The notes beneath the pieces were generated by a model. The model had not been told where the DNA came from, made no database searches, and saw only the letters and a program-made list of their open reading frames with translations. A stretch of 37,830 bases of DNA, taken from Candidatus Methylobacter favarea (GTDB lineage: Bacteria; Pseudomonadota; Gammaproteobacteria; Methylococcales; Methylomonadaceae). The DNA lies in assembly GCF_902806695.1 (NCBI RefSeq), contig NZ_CADCXN010000067.1, forward strand, positions 1-37,830, given 5' to 3'. The translations under genes and the position numbers were made by a program. Position 1 is the first letter of the stretch. Each line of letters begins with the position of its first letter. This document shows positions 26,636 to 34,655 of the stretch, piece by piece.

Positions 26636-29050
26636 ATGATGATCAAAACCTCCTGGTTTAGAGTTTATGTACTGATTTTTTTTAGCATTGCCAGCTTGGT
26701 TACGGTGGTATACAGCGATGTTAATCCGCTGGCAAAAGAAGACCAGGTTAACCCAGCAGCTAACAGTGTCATACCGGCTAATTTCCCAGAGGTTTCAGGA
26801 TCGGTTTCATATTATGACAAAGTCAAGCCGATTCTGGACTCCCGTTGCGTAGCTTGTCACTCCTGTTATGATTCGCCTTGTCAGCTCAAGCTAACTTCAA
26901 TTGAAGGTATCCAGCGGGGGGCGACAAAGGTCCCTGTCTATGATCATGAGAGACTTAGAGCTGTTGAGCCTAGCCGGCTTTTTATTGATGAAACAACCAT
27001 AGCAGGCTGGAGGGAAAAAGGCTTTTTTCCAGTGTTGAATGAAAAAGCGCACTATCCTGAAATAAATCTGAACAATTCATTGATCGCAAAATTTTTAAAG
27101 TTAAAAATCGATAACCCTCTGCCGAATAGGGGGAAACTGCCCGAAACTATAAAGCTTGACCCGGAACGTACACTAGAATGTCCAACCCTTGAAGAATTTT
27201 CACAATATCAAAAAGATTATCCTTTATACGGTATGCCTTATGGATTGCCTCGGCTTTCGGAGGAGGAGGAAAATACCCTTTTTACCTGGCTGCAAAATGG
27301 CGCCAAGCTCGGCAATCCGCCGTCATTATCTTCCTCAGCAGCAGCTGAAATAAAAAAATGGGAGCAATTTTTTAATGGCGCTACCTTAAAAAACCAATTA
27401 AGCGCCCGTTATATTTATGAGCATCTGTTTATCGGTCATCTACATTTCAAAGGCCATCCTCACAACGAGTTCTATAAGCTGATCCGCTCTAAAACGCCCT
27501 CAGGGCAGGCTGTAGATGAAATTAAAAGCGCTCGCCCGTTCGAGGAAGCCGAGGTCGCTAAATTTTATTATCGCTTACGTCCCGTCACCTCGACTATTGT
27601 TGATAAAGACCATTTTGTTTATGAGCTTGATGACGGCAAAATGGAGCGTTTTAAGGATCTGTTTTTAAGACCCGATTATAAAGTTAGCCGTTTGCCGGGC
27701 TATGATCAGGACAGCACTGCCAATCCTTTTAAAACCTTCAGCGAATTACCGGCGATGTCGAGGTATCAATTCCTGCTTGATGATGCCCATTATTTTTTCG
27801 CCGGTTTTATTAAAGGTCCCGTTTGTATGGGACAAGCCGCGTTAAATGTTATTCGGGATCAGTTTTGGGTGGCTTTTACAACGCCCCAAGATGATTTAAA
27901 TAAGGAAATCACTCAATTTTTGGCCGAAAATAATCAATACCTGCGGCTGCCGGCATCAGAGGGAGACAGGATAGAAATTACTGGATGGCATAAATTTAAT
28001 GAGCTGCAGCGCCAGTACTTGATAAATAAAGAAACATTTAGCGCCAAGGTATTATTAAAGCAAAAACCGCTTGATTTAGATTTAATCTGGAACGGCGACG
28101 GCAAAAATGACAATGCCTTGTTAACTGTCTTTCGCCATTATGACAATGCCAGCGTTGTAAAAGGATGGGTAGGAAAACTCCCCTTAACCGCCTGGGTAGT
28201 GGATTATCCATTGTTTGAGAGAATTCATTATCTGCTGGTAGCGGGCTATAATGTGTACGGAAGCGCTGGTCATCAAGTGGCAACGCGGTTGTATATGGAT
28301 TTTCTCCGCATGGAAGCGGAAAACAACTTTCTTCAATTTATCCCGGCAAAGCAGCGGAAGATTTTGCATGATAGCTGGTATCAGGGAATGGATTTGAAAA
28401 TTTTCGGCAATTCTGAATTATTGTTTATTGACACCACCAGAGAACCGGGAATCGACTATCGCTCTGCAGATTACAAACCTGAATTTTTTCAAAAAATTCA
28501 TCAAAAACTGGATAGTGTGGATGGCGCTCCTGACCTGATTAATCGCTGTGAGCAAGCCTCCTGTAATCCCGCTAACAGTTCCACCGAACAGCAGCAGATG
28601 GATACCATGATGGGTAAGCTGGCTGACTTAAAAGGCCACGAAATTCATGCGTTGCCGGAAGTATCATTTTTGCGCATAAAAGGCGATGATCCGGCAAAGG
28701 ATTTTGTATATACCCTGATACGCAATAAAAAATTATTGAATGTATCGTTTATTTTCGGGGAAAATTTAAGACGAGAGCCCGAACAAGATACACTTACTGT
28801 TGTGCCCGGGTTCCTGGGCAGTTATCCGAATATATTCCTGGCGGTGCAAAAAGAACAACTGGCACCTTTCATCGAGCAATTACAGCATGCCAAAACCAAT
28901 GCTGACCTTGATAAATTTTACAGTCAATATGGTATTCGTCGTACTAATCCTGAAATATGGCAGTATTATGACTGGTTTAATAAAAAATACCACGCTGAAC
29001 AGCCTGAAAATGCTGGACTTTTCGATATGAACCTGTATGAGAACCGGTAA
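26636..29050 (+). CDS. cti: Fatty acid cis/trans isomerase
   Basis: Cti (804 residues) is a periplasmic heme protein that converts cis to trans double bonds in membrane phospholipid acyl chains, a rapid response to solvent, heat or osmotic stress. An N-terminal signal (hydrophobic residues 8-25, likely cleavage after VYS) is followed by the c-type heme motif C71-V-A-C74-H75 within SRCVACHSCYDSPCQLKL, the diagnostic segment of the family. Length matches other Cti proteins. Start ATG at 26636 or 26639. It stands alone, with a 220-base gap upstream. Independence from regulation is a feature of Cti in Pseudomonas; nothing contradicts that here. Confidence 0.94.
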   Translation: MMIKTSWFRVYVLIFFSIASLVTVVYSDVNPLAKEDQVNPAANSVIPANFPEVSGSVSYYDKVKPILDSRCVACHSCYDSPCQLKLTSIEGIQRGATKVPVYDHERLRAVEPSRLFIDETTIAGWREKGFFPVLNEKAHYPEINLNNSLIAKFLKLKIDNPLPNRGKLPETIKLDPERTLECPTLEEFSQYQKDYPLYGMPYGLPRLSEEEENTLFTWLQNGAKLGNPPSLSSSAAAEIKKWEQFFNGATLKNQLSARYIYEHLFIGHLHFKGHPHNEFYKLIRSKTPSGQAVDEIKSARPFEEAEVAKFYYRLRPVTSTIVDKDHFVYELDDGKMERFKDLFLRPDYKVSRLPGYDQDSTANPFKTFSELPAMSRYQFLLDDAHYFFAGFIKGPVCMGQAALNVIRDQFWVAFTTPQDDLNKEITQFLAENNQYLRLPASEGDRIEITGWHKFNELQRQYLINKETFSAKVLLKQKPLDLDLIWNGDGKNDNALLTVFRHYDNASVVKGWVGKLPLTAWVVDYPLFERIHYLLVAGYNVYGSAGHQVATRLYMDFLRMEAENNFLQFIPAKQRKILHDSWYQGMDLKIFGNSELLFIDTTREPGIDYRSADYKPEFFQKIHQKLDSVDGAPDLINRCEQASCNPANSSTEQQQMDTMMGKLADLKGHEIHALPEVSFLRIKGDDPAKDFVYTLIRNKKLLNVSFIFGENLRREPEQDTLTVVPGFLGSYPNIFLAVQKEQLAPFIEQLQHAKTNADLDKFYSQYGIRRTNPEIWQYYDWFNKKYHAEQPENAGLFDMNLYENR

Positions 29051-29165
29051 AACCCAATACCCTTATTCAGGTTTGGAAGCACTTAAGCTTTTATTTATGG
29101 AAATATCTATTATTATTATTTTTGGTATGTGAAAATATCTGAAAAATATAAATGAGGTAGTTAGA

Positions 29166-29474
29166 ATGAATATTATTAATTTGAGGAAAAGCTTAAGAAG
29201 ATCTTCAATGACTCGTCGCATAAAGGACAGACGCACGGTTCCTTATCAGTTTGGATCGCCGGAATGGGTGGAAAATATAAAGCGTAATTATCTGGCCTGG
29301 CCAAAATTTAACCGGCGCGAACAGGAGAGACGCAATGATGACAGACGCTCGCCTGATCGCCGCCAATCGCAGATATCTGAAAGTATCCGCACGGAAAAAA
29401 AATATGCACGGATTTTGCTTACAGCGGAAGAAAGAAAGTTAATTGAAGATATGTATCTTGGTGATATTAAATAA
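29166..29474 (+). CDS. Hypothetical arginine-rich small protein
   Basis: A 102-residue protein I do not recognise. It is strongly basic and arginine-rich, with repeated RR/DRR units (SLRRSSMTRRIKDRRTV near the start, REQERRNDDRRSPDRRQ at about residues 51-67) around a more ordinary central segment (FGSPEWVENIKRNYLAW). The last 30 residues look helical and end in an acidic stretch. No signal or membrane helix. It follows cti by 115 bases on the same strand, with GAGGTAGTT before the ATG. The charge suggests nucleic acid or ribosome contact, but no function can be assigned. Confidence 0.7.
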   Translation: MNIINLRKSLRRSSMTRRIKDRRTVPYQFGSPEWVENIKRNYLAWPKFNRREQERRNDDRRSPDRRQSQISESIRTEKKYARILLTAEERKLIEDMYLGDIK

Positions 29475-29674
29475 TGAATTTATAAAATCAATTATTCAGT
29501 TTTTCGTGCTTTAAAGGCTTTCTAACAAAACCGCCTTGAAATCAACTCACAACTAACACTCTTTGGTCTAAGGGCAGAAAATTAATTTATCAGTTAATTG
29601 AGCGTTGCTGCTGCTATCTCTCTGCCCCTTCATGCCAATAGTATTATTGTCCATTATGACTTGAAATTAAAGAG

Positions 29675-29708
29675 AAGACCTGGTTCCAGCCTGCTCGAAC
29701 CAGGTCTT
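29675..29708 (-). terminator. Hairpin terminator of the glycine-zipper gene
   Basis: AAGACCTGGTTC (29675-29686) pairs perfectly with GAACCAGGTCTT (29697-29708), a 12-bp stem with a 10-base loop. On the minus strand it lies about 30 bases after the stop and is followed by the T-rich TCTCTTTAATTTC, so it most likely ends the leftward transcript. Upstream, 29475-29674 between it and the arginine-rich gene shows nothing recognisable. Confidence 0.65.
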
Positions 29709-29740
29709 AATGACGCGCTGGGTAGAAGATTTAAGGTAAT

Positions 29741-30103
29741 CTAGTAACGTCTGCCAATGCCGTTGCCGAGGAAAGAGCCGGCAGCGGCGCCTAGTCCGGT
29801 CGCGATAGGATCGCCATTACCGATCTCATAACCCAATACGCTGCCGACTACGCCGCCGGCCAAGCCTTGATGGGAGCGGGGATCATACGGAGGTTGATAA
29901 TAATTGGGCTGGGGTCGCGCATAATAGTTAGCTTGTGGTTGCGGATAATAATTATTTACCTGTGATTGCGGGTAATAGCGGTCATGATGATGCCAGCCAT
30001 GATGGTGACCGTGGCCTCGCCAATCATTATGATCAGCATAAGTCACAGAAGAATACAAGCTTACAACAGCCAGTAGGTTAATTAAAAAAAGCCACTTGTT
30101 CAT
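29741..30103 (-). CDS. Glycine-zipper envelope protein (secreted, His/Tyr/Pro-rich)
   Basis: A 120-residue exported protein. The ATG at 30103 gives a good signal peptide (MNKWLFLINLLAVVSLYSSVTYA) and has GGAG about 8 bases ahead; the open frame further upstream is ignored. The mature protein begins with a histidine-rich patch (HGHHHGWHHHDRYY), continues with tyrosine/proline/glutamine repeats (NNYYPQPQANYYARPQPNYY), and ends with a glycine-zipper (GLAGGVVGSVLGYEIG, then ATGLGAAAGSFLG), as in the glycine zipper 2TM family of outer-envelope proteins. The histidine patch may bind metal. Function unknown. Confidence 0.85.
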   Translation of the reverse strand: MNKWLFLINLLAVVSLYSSVTYADHNDWRGHGHHHGWHHHDRYYPQSQVNNYYPQPQANYYARPQPNYYQPPYDPRSHQGLAGGVVGSVLGYEIGNGDPIATGLGAAAGSFLGNGIGRRY

Positions 30104-30465
30104 AAGAGTCGTCTCCGTCAGGTAATAGTTCAGCTTGGTAGTCCAAATGTTGGGGCTAGTATGCCGACTTAATATGAACGGAGGCTTAATAATGCAACTT
30201 TCCACGTGAAACCCAGTTATCCTATCGCGTCGCCGCGGGTTATCTCCGGCCTCCTTGGCGAATAGAGAATGTTGAGAATTAAGATCTAGTTATTGCTACT
30301 AATCCGGCCCGTACAGGTTTGAAACCTTTCGCCTTGAGCCTGTCGAAAATCCCGGCTATACCAGCGCTTTGACAAGCTCAGCCCCGGCGGAATTAAAACT
30401 TCACGGGCCGCATCAATAAAACCTTAGATTTTTCCGACTGCATGAGGTGCTGGGCACTTTTGCGT
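30104..30465. other. Intergenic region upstream of the glycine-zipper gene, no gene
   Basis: This 362-base gap lies between the glycine-zipper gene and the phaB2 stop. It contains the promoter region of the former, a perfect palindrome AGGTTT-G-AAACCT (30315-30327), and a repeat-type element at 30327-30390, listed separately. No open frame with a ribosome binding site was seen. Confidence 0.6.
30327..30390. repeat. REP-like inverted element
   Basis: The stretch TTTCGCCTTGAGCCTGTCGA at 30327-30346 and the partly complementary CTTTGACAAGCTCAGCCCC at 30367-30385 form an imperfect inverted pair. They resemble the widely scattered proteobacterial palindromic element built from TTCGACAGGCTCAG and its complement, usually linked to RAYT-type mobility. 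Only one copy was noticed in this window, so its identity as a genomic repeat is inferred from the sequence type. Confidence 0.55.
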
Positions 30466-31212
30466 TTAATGCATGTATAAACCACCATTAACTGACAGGT
30501 CTGATCCTGTAATAAAACTGCTTTTGTCGTCACATAAAAATGCCACTGCACGGGCAATTTCATCAGGCCTACCTAAACGGCCCACAGGTATCGCGGAAAT
30601 AATTTTATCAAGAATTTCCTCAGGTATAGCATTCATCAGATTAGTTGCAATATAACCGGGCGATACTGTATTAACGGTTACGCCTTTTTTTGCTACTTCT
30701 TGAGCCAATGCTTTTGTAAAGCCATGCATGCCTGCTTTTGCAGCCGAATAATTAGTTTGGCCAAACTGACCTTTTTGGGCATTGACAGATGAAATATTGA
30801 CAATTCGGCCAAACCCGTCTGTTAGCATGTCATTGATTACCTGACGGGTAACGTTAAACACACTATCCAGATTGGTGGATAACACACTGGACCATTCCGA
30901 TTCCTCCATTTTGCGCAAAGGAATGTCACGGGTAATGCCGGCGCAGTTAACAAGTATGCTGATATGTCCAAAGCGTTCTGCAATAGCCTGCGCCATCGCC
31001 GCGCACGACTTAAAGGAACCAACATCAACTGCCGCTAATTCAATATCATAGCCGGTTTGTTTTTGGCTTTCTTGCCAGGCCCGGGCAATATTTTCTTCAA
31101 CTGGAAGATGAGTGGCTATGACCAAGCGGCCTTGTTGAGCAAGATGTTTGCATATTTCTGTTCCAATACCCCCAATGCCGCCCGTTACCAAAGCAATTTT
31201 TTTATTGTTCAT
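30466..31212 (-). CDS. phaB: Acetoacetyl-CoA reductase, second paralogue
   Basis: A 248-residue NADPH-dependent SDR reducing acetoacetyl-CoA to (R)-3-hydroxybutyryl-CoA, the monomer of PHB. Cofactor motif TGGIGGIG (10-17), NCAG (89-92), and catalytic Y155-x3-K159 in TNYSAAKAG are present, followed by NTVSPGYIATNL. The C-terminus SVNGGLYMH is typical of PhaB. It lies downstream of phaR, separated by 275 bases that contain a hairpin and a TGCN3GCA site, so it may have its own promoter. It is a clear paralogue of the upstream phaB; one of the two could supply a different cofactor preference. Confidence 0.93.
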   Translation of the reverse strand: MNNKKIALVTGGIGGIGTEICKHLAQQGRLVIATHLPVEENIARAWQESQKQTGYDIELAAVDVGSFKSCAAMAQAIAERFGHISILVNCAGITRDIPLRKMEESEWSSVLSTNLDSVFNVTRQVINDMLTDGFGRIVNISSVNAQKGQFGQTNYSAAKAGMHGFTKALAQEVAKKGVTVNTVSPGYIATNLMNAIPEEILDKIISAIPVGRLGRPDEIARAVAFLCDDKSSFITGSDLSVNGGLYMH

Positions 31213-31376
31213 TTTTTTTCCTTAACTGTTGAAAATAGTGTTAATTTCAATAGCTTATAACCCTCTGCACGGGTTCAATAATATTATGGAATAATTAAAA
31301 ACCCTGCAACAGCAGGTTGAATAAGCACTGTCAGTAAAATGTGCTTTTAGAATATATACAGAGTAACCTTATACCT

Positions 31377-31396
31377 CAATTTGTGCATCGCATCAA
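31377..31396 (-). promoter_or_regulatory. Candidate PhaR operator upstream of the second phaB
   Basis: On the minus strand the sequence reads TTGATGCGATGCACAAATTG, containing the core TGC-GAT-GCA at its centre and the same GCGATGCACAA 11-mer found at the phasin promoter. It is about 165 bases upstream of the phaB2 start. Spacing to a promoter is unclear, so this is the weakest of the three sites. Confidence 0.4.
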
Positions 31397-31432
31397 TATT
31401 ACAGGCATAATTATTTTGATCTGGATTAATAA

Positions 31433-31469
31433 ATGAATAAAAGGAAATGCTTCACTTCCGTTTATTCAT
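31433..31469 (-). terminator. Hairpin downstream of phaR
   Basis: ATGAATAAAAGGAA (31433-31446) pairs with TTCCGTTTATTCAT (31456-31469) at 13 of 14 positions with a 9-base loop. On the minus strand it lies about 20 bases after the phaR stop and is followed by TTATTAATCC. It probably ends the phaA-phaB-phaR message or stabilises its end. Confidence 0.55.
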
Positions 31470-31487
31470 CTATACAAGGAGTAATTA

Positions 31488-31958
31488 TTATTGAGGTTTT
31501 TTATCTGAACCCGGATACAAGCCGGCAGTTTTGAAAAATTGTTCCTGCAGTTCTCGCCACGCTTCCAAATTTAGCTTGGTAACAGTAGCTAGCGCATTCA
31601 ATTGAGGGGTGTTGACCAGCATATCCTGCACCTGTTTTTGCAGCAGCGATTGCTGTTTCACAAACATGTTAAGACTCTGATCCAGGTAGCTGGTAAATAT
31701 TTCCTGGACGGAATTGTCGTAAAAGCGAATGATTTTAGAAAGAATTTCCGCTGTAAAAATGGATTCCCCATGGTTTTCCTGCTCAAAAATGATTTGGAGC
31801 AGGACACTATTGGTAATATCTTCATTAGTATTGGCATCGATAACCTTGAAATCCACGCACTTGACTACCAAGTCGCGTACATCGGCTACGGTTATGTAGC
31901 GACTACGATCAGTATCATATAATCTGCGATTTGGATATTTCTTTATAATTATCGTCAT
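31488..31958 (-). CDS. phaR: Polyhydroxyalkanoate synthesis repressor
   Basis: PhaR (156 residues) represses phasin and other PHB genes and is titrated by binding to nascent granules. The N-terminal DNA-binding domain begins in the standard way (IIIKKYPNRRLYDTDRSRYITVADV); the following PHB-accumulation domain includes LLQIIFEQENHGESIFT and IIRFYDNSVQEIFTSYLDQSL. Length is short but normal for gammaproteobacterial PhaR. It begins 20 bases after the phaB stop, as part of phaA-phaB-phaR. Candidate operators are seen at the phasin, phaE and phaB2 genes, but none directly in front of phaA. Confidence 0.95.
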   Translation of the reverse strand: MTIIIKKYPNRRLYDTDRSRYITVADVRDLVVKCVDFKVIDANTNEDITNSVLLQIIFEQENHGESIFTAEILSKIIRFYDNSVQEIFTSYLDQSLNMFVKQQSLLQKQVQDMLVNTPQLNALATVTKLNLEAWRELQEQFFKTAGLYPGSDKKPQ

Positions 31959-31978
31959 AATTATTTAATAACATTCAT

Positions 31979-32728
31979 TTAAAACATTAACTGGCCGCCA
32001 TTAACGGCAATATCGGCGCCGGTAATAAAAGCTGCTTTATCTGAGGCTAAAAAATTTACGAGGCAAGCAACTTCTTCAACACTACCAAGCCTTCCGACCG
32101 GTATGTCAGCAATTATTTTCTGCCTGATATCTTCAGGTACGGCCATAACCATTTCTGTGGCAATATAGCCGGGAGACACCGTATTAACAGTAATGCCTTT
32201 TCGCGCTACTTCTTGTGCTAAAGCCATCGAAAATCCGTGCATTCCCCTTTTAGAGGCCGAGTAATTGGTTTGCCCGAGTTGACCTTTTTGGCCGTTTATA
32301 GAAGAAATATTAATGATGCGTCCAAAATTTTTGGCCAGCATGCCATTTATAACCTGCCGTGTCATATTAAAAACACTGTCAAGATTTACGTGAAGAACCT
32401 CACTCCATTGGGCCAAAGACATTTTACGCAAGGTAGTGTCCCGGGTAATGCCTGCATTATTTACGAGCGCATCAATTGTACCGTATTCCGCTTCTATTTT
32501 CCTAACCAGTTGCTCGCATTCATCAAAAGAACTTGCATCGGCCTGATAAATGCCTATGTCATAGCCCTTTTCAAGCACTTCCGAGCGCCATTTTTGCGCT
32601 TTTTCCTTATTTCGATAATTAGTGACCACTTTATAGCCTGAATCATGCAGTGCTAGACAAATCGCTGCGCCGATTCCTCCTGTACCACCTGTCACCAGGG
32701 CTAATTTAGTTTGTTGATGATCTGACAT
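31979..32728 (-). CDS. phaB: Acetoacetyl-CoA reductase, first paralogue
   Basis: PhaB (249 residues): TGGTGGIG (13-20), NNAG (90-93) and catalytic Y156-x3-K160 in TNYSASKRG, with NTVSPGYIATEM after it and the end VNGGQLMF. Reduces acetoacetyl-CoA with NADPH in PHB synthesis. The ATG is one base after the phaA stop, so phaA-phaB is one translationally linked unit. The second paralogue lies beyond phaR and shares most motifs, indicating a local duplication followed by divergence. Confidence 0.95.
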   Translation of the reverse strand: MSDHQQTKLALVTGGTGGIGAAICLALHDSGYKVVTNYRNKEKAQKWRSEVLEKGYDIGIYQADASSFDECEQLVRKIEAEYGTIDALVNNAGITRDTTLRKMSLAQWSEVLHVNLDSVFNMTRQVINGMLAKNFGRIINISSINGQKGQLGQTNYSASKRGMHGFSMALAQEVARKGITVNTVSPGYIATEMVMAVPEDIRQKIIADIPVGRLGSVEEVACLVNFLASDKAAFITGADIAVNGGQLMF

Positions 32729-32729
32729 T

Positions 32730-33911
32730 TTATCTCTCCACAGCTAATGCAATACCTTGGCCGCCGCCGATACACAGAGTCGCTAGCCCTTTCCTGGCAT
32801 CCTGACGCTGCATTTCATAAAGCAAGCTGACCAGAATGCGGGCACCGGAAGCGCCGATGGGATGACCTAAAGCTATTGCCCCGCCATTGACATTAACTTT
32901 TGACATATCCCAGCCCATTTTACGATTAACCGAAATCGCTTGCGCAGCAAACGCTTCGTTGGCTTCAATTAAATCCAGATCATCTATAGTCCACCCGGCT
33001 TTTTTCAAACAAAGTTGACTTGCCGGTATAGGACCTGTACCCATAATAGCCGGGTTGACGCCGGCGCTGGCACAAGCAACTATTCTGGCTAAAGGTTTTA
33101 TTCCCAAAGCATCAGCCTGTTTTTTTGTGGTCAGAATGACTGCGGCGGCGCCGTCGTTAATGCCTGATGCATTGCCAGCCGTTACCGAACCCCCGGCATC
33201 AAAAGCCGGTCGTAATTTGGCTAATGATTCGGCAGTGGTACCGCTGCGTGGAAATTCATCGGTATCGAAAATAATCGGTTCGCCTTTCCGCTGAGGAATT
33301 GCAACAGGAATAATTTCTTCTTTAAATAAACCTGAGCTTTGAGCTTTTTCTACTTTTTGCTGCGATGCTGCAGCCAATTCATCTTGCTCAGAGCGGCTAA
33401 TATCAAATTCCTTGACTATATTTTCTGCAGTTACTCCCATATGGCAATTATTAAAAGCATCCCACAAACCGTCATTGATCATGCTATCAACCAGTTCCCA
33501 GTTTCCCATTTTTTTTCCGGTACGGGAATTTGGTAGCACATGCGGGGACAAACTCATGCTTTCCTGGCCGCCGGCAACCACAAACTCGGCATCGCCGCAG
33601 CGAATCGCCTGCATAGCAAGATGTACTGCTTTTAAACCGCTGCCGCAGACTTTATTAATAGTCATAGCCGGTACACTTTCGGGTATACCCGCTTCAATAG
33701 CGGCCTGTCGGGCAGGATTCTGGCCTGTCCCTGCTGTTAAAGCTTGCCCCATAATAACTTCACCAATTTTTTCAGATGGAATCCCCGTGCGTCTTATTAA
33801 TTCGGCAATTACTTTTGCTCCTAAGCTGCTGGCTGGTATGCTCGATAAACCTCCGCCGAGTGTGCCAATTGCAGTACGACCCGCTGCAATAATAACAATA
33901 TCTTGATCCAT
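32730..33911 (-). CDS. phaA: Acetyl-CoA acetyltransferase (beta-ketothiolase)
   Basis: PhaA (393 residues, the canonical length) condenses two acetyl-CoA to acetoacetyl-CoA, the first step of PHB formation. The nucleophilic cysteine is C89 in [10 protein letters not shown]; the second active-site region is [11 protein letters not shown] (histidine) and the C-terminal CIGGGQGIA supplies the proton-donating cysteine. The ATG at 33911 ([17 protein letters not shown]) is chosen over 33944, since AGGTGA lies 6 bases ahead. It begins the leftward operon phaA-phaB-phaR and is divergent from phaE across 744 bases. Confidence 0.97.
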   Translation of the reverse strand: MDQDIVIIAAGRTAIGTLGGGLSSIPASSLGAKVIAELIRRTGIPSEKIGEVIMGQALTAGTGQNPARQAAIEAGIPESVPAMTINKVCGSGLKAVHLAMQAIRCGDAEFVVAGGQESMSLSPHVLPNSRTGKKMGNWELVDSMINDGLWDAFNNCHMGVTAENIVKEFDISRSEQDELAAASQQKVEKAQSSGLFKEEIIPVAIPQRKGEPIIFDTDEFPRSGTTAESLAKLRPAFDAGGSVTAGNASGINDGAAAVILTTKKQADALGIKPLARIVACASAGVNPAIMGTGPIPASQLCLKKAGWTIDDLDLIEANEAFAAQAISVNRKMGWDMSKVNVNGGAIALGHPIGASGARILVSLLYEMQRQDARKGLATLCIGGGQGIALAVER

Positions 33912-34141
33912 AATTTCACCTAAGTTAAGTTGAAAAAAAACCATATAGACTATGGTCGAGAGATGGTAGCCAAAAGGCTATTTAGACAAGCGGTGCAAAA
34001 AATTTTCATTTTTACCACTGAATGCCTCGCTGATAAAGCGAGAGCTAATAGATTCTACTCTTGCCTTGAAAGTTTTTATGCGTGAACAATATTTTATCGA
34101 ATTTTGCCAAATTCACCCCGAATCCCTGTTGTGAAAAGCTC

Positions 34142-34171
34142 TTGACACGGAATTCTTTTAGAAAGTATACG
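34142..34171 (+). promoter_or_regulatory. Candidate sigma-70 promoter towards phaE
   Basis: TTGACA at 34142-34147, 18-base spacer, TATACG at 34166-34171. It would start a transcript near 34178 with a leader of about 480 bases before phaE, so it may serve phaE only in part. Confidence 0.4.
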
Positions 34172-34180
34172 GGCTGTCAA
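34152..34180 (-). promoter_or_regulatory. Candidate sigma-70 promoter towards phaA
   Basis: On the minus strand TTGACA (34180-34175), a 17-base spacer and AAGAAT (34157-34152). The -10 is only 4 of 6 matches. It overlaps the forward promoter almost entirely, so both could not be occupied at once. Confidence 0.35.
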
Positions 34181-34480
34181 AAACTATACCTGCTTCATCT
34201 TCATGTATTATTATTTGAGTAATTCTAACAGGGAGTAAATAAATACTGCTATTTTTCAACTTCGTAAAAACCTAACAATAATATTTAACTTTATGAGTTA
34301 AAGATTTAGTGGTATTTTCATATACGTACTAATACTCCGCTTACTCTACCTATTTTGGTTAGCACAGATTCTATTATATATACTATTGAATATACATAGA
34401 GTTAAAATTAGCACCATATTCGTATAAGCACAGACAAGCAAGCATAATCCATAATAGAAATTAGTTTTTTTCCTGGATTG

Positions 34481-34500
34481 TATATTGCGCTGCACAATTG
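34481..34500 (+). promoter_or_regulatory. Candidate PhaR operator upstream of phaE
   Basis: The block reads TATATTGCGCTGCACAATTG, with the core TGC-GCT-GCA. It matches the phasin promoter block at nearly every position (TATATTGC, two free bases, TGCA, then CAATTG, with one extra A in the phasin copy). There TATATT serves as the -10; here a -35 is not obvious. It is about 155 bases before the phaE ATG. Confidence 0.55.
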
Positions 34501-34655
34501 GCAGTGTTAAGCTGCATTTTTAGCATAAACTGTCTTTTTTCAATCAAAAAATGATTATAAAAAAATAGCCCATAAATCCGGGTTTCTTTCAAAAAATTCG
34601 CTTTAAGAAATGGAGCTCATTGTGACTCAAATCAAATATAGTTAAGGAGAAAATC

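Larger units (their letters stand above)
33912..34655. other. Long AT-rich divergent control region between phaA and phaE
   Basis: At 744 bases this is the longest gene-free stretch in the window, and it is markedly AT-rich. It contains interlocked promoter candidates around 34142-34180 and a TATATT plus TGCN3GCA block at 34481-34500. I see no open frame with a ribosome binding site and no tRNA-like structure. The remainder, 34190-34470 especially, is featureless AT-rich DNA; a small RNA cannot be excluded. Confidence 0.6.

Noticed and set aside
32237-32641. 134-codon forward open frame
   Set aside because: Antisense shadow of phaB.
33412-33906. 164-codon forward open frame
   Set aside because: It lies wholly antisense to phaA, whose thiolase motifs are unambiguous; no ribosome binding site and no recognisable protein.
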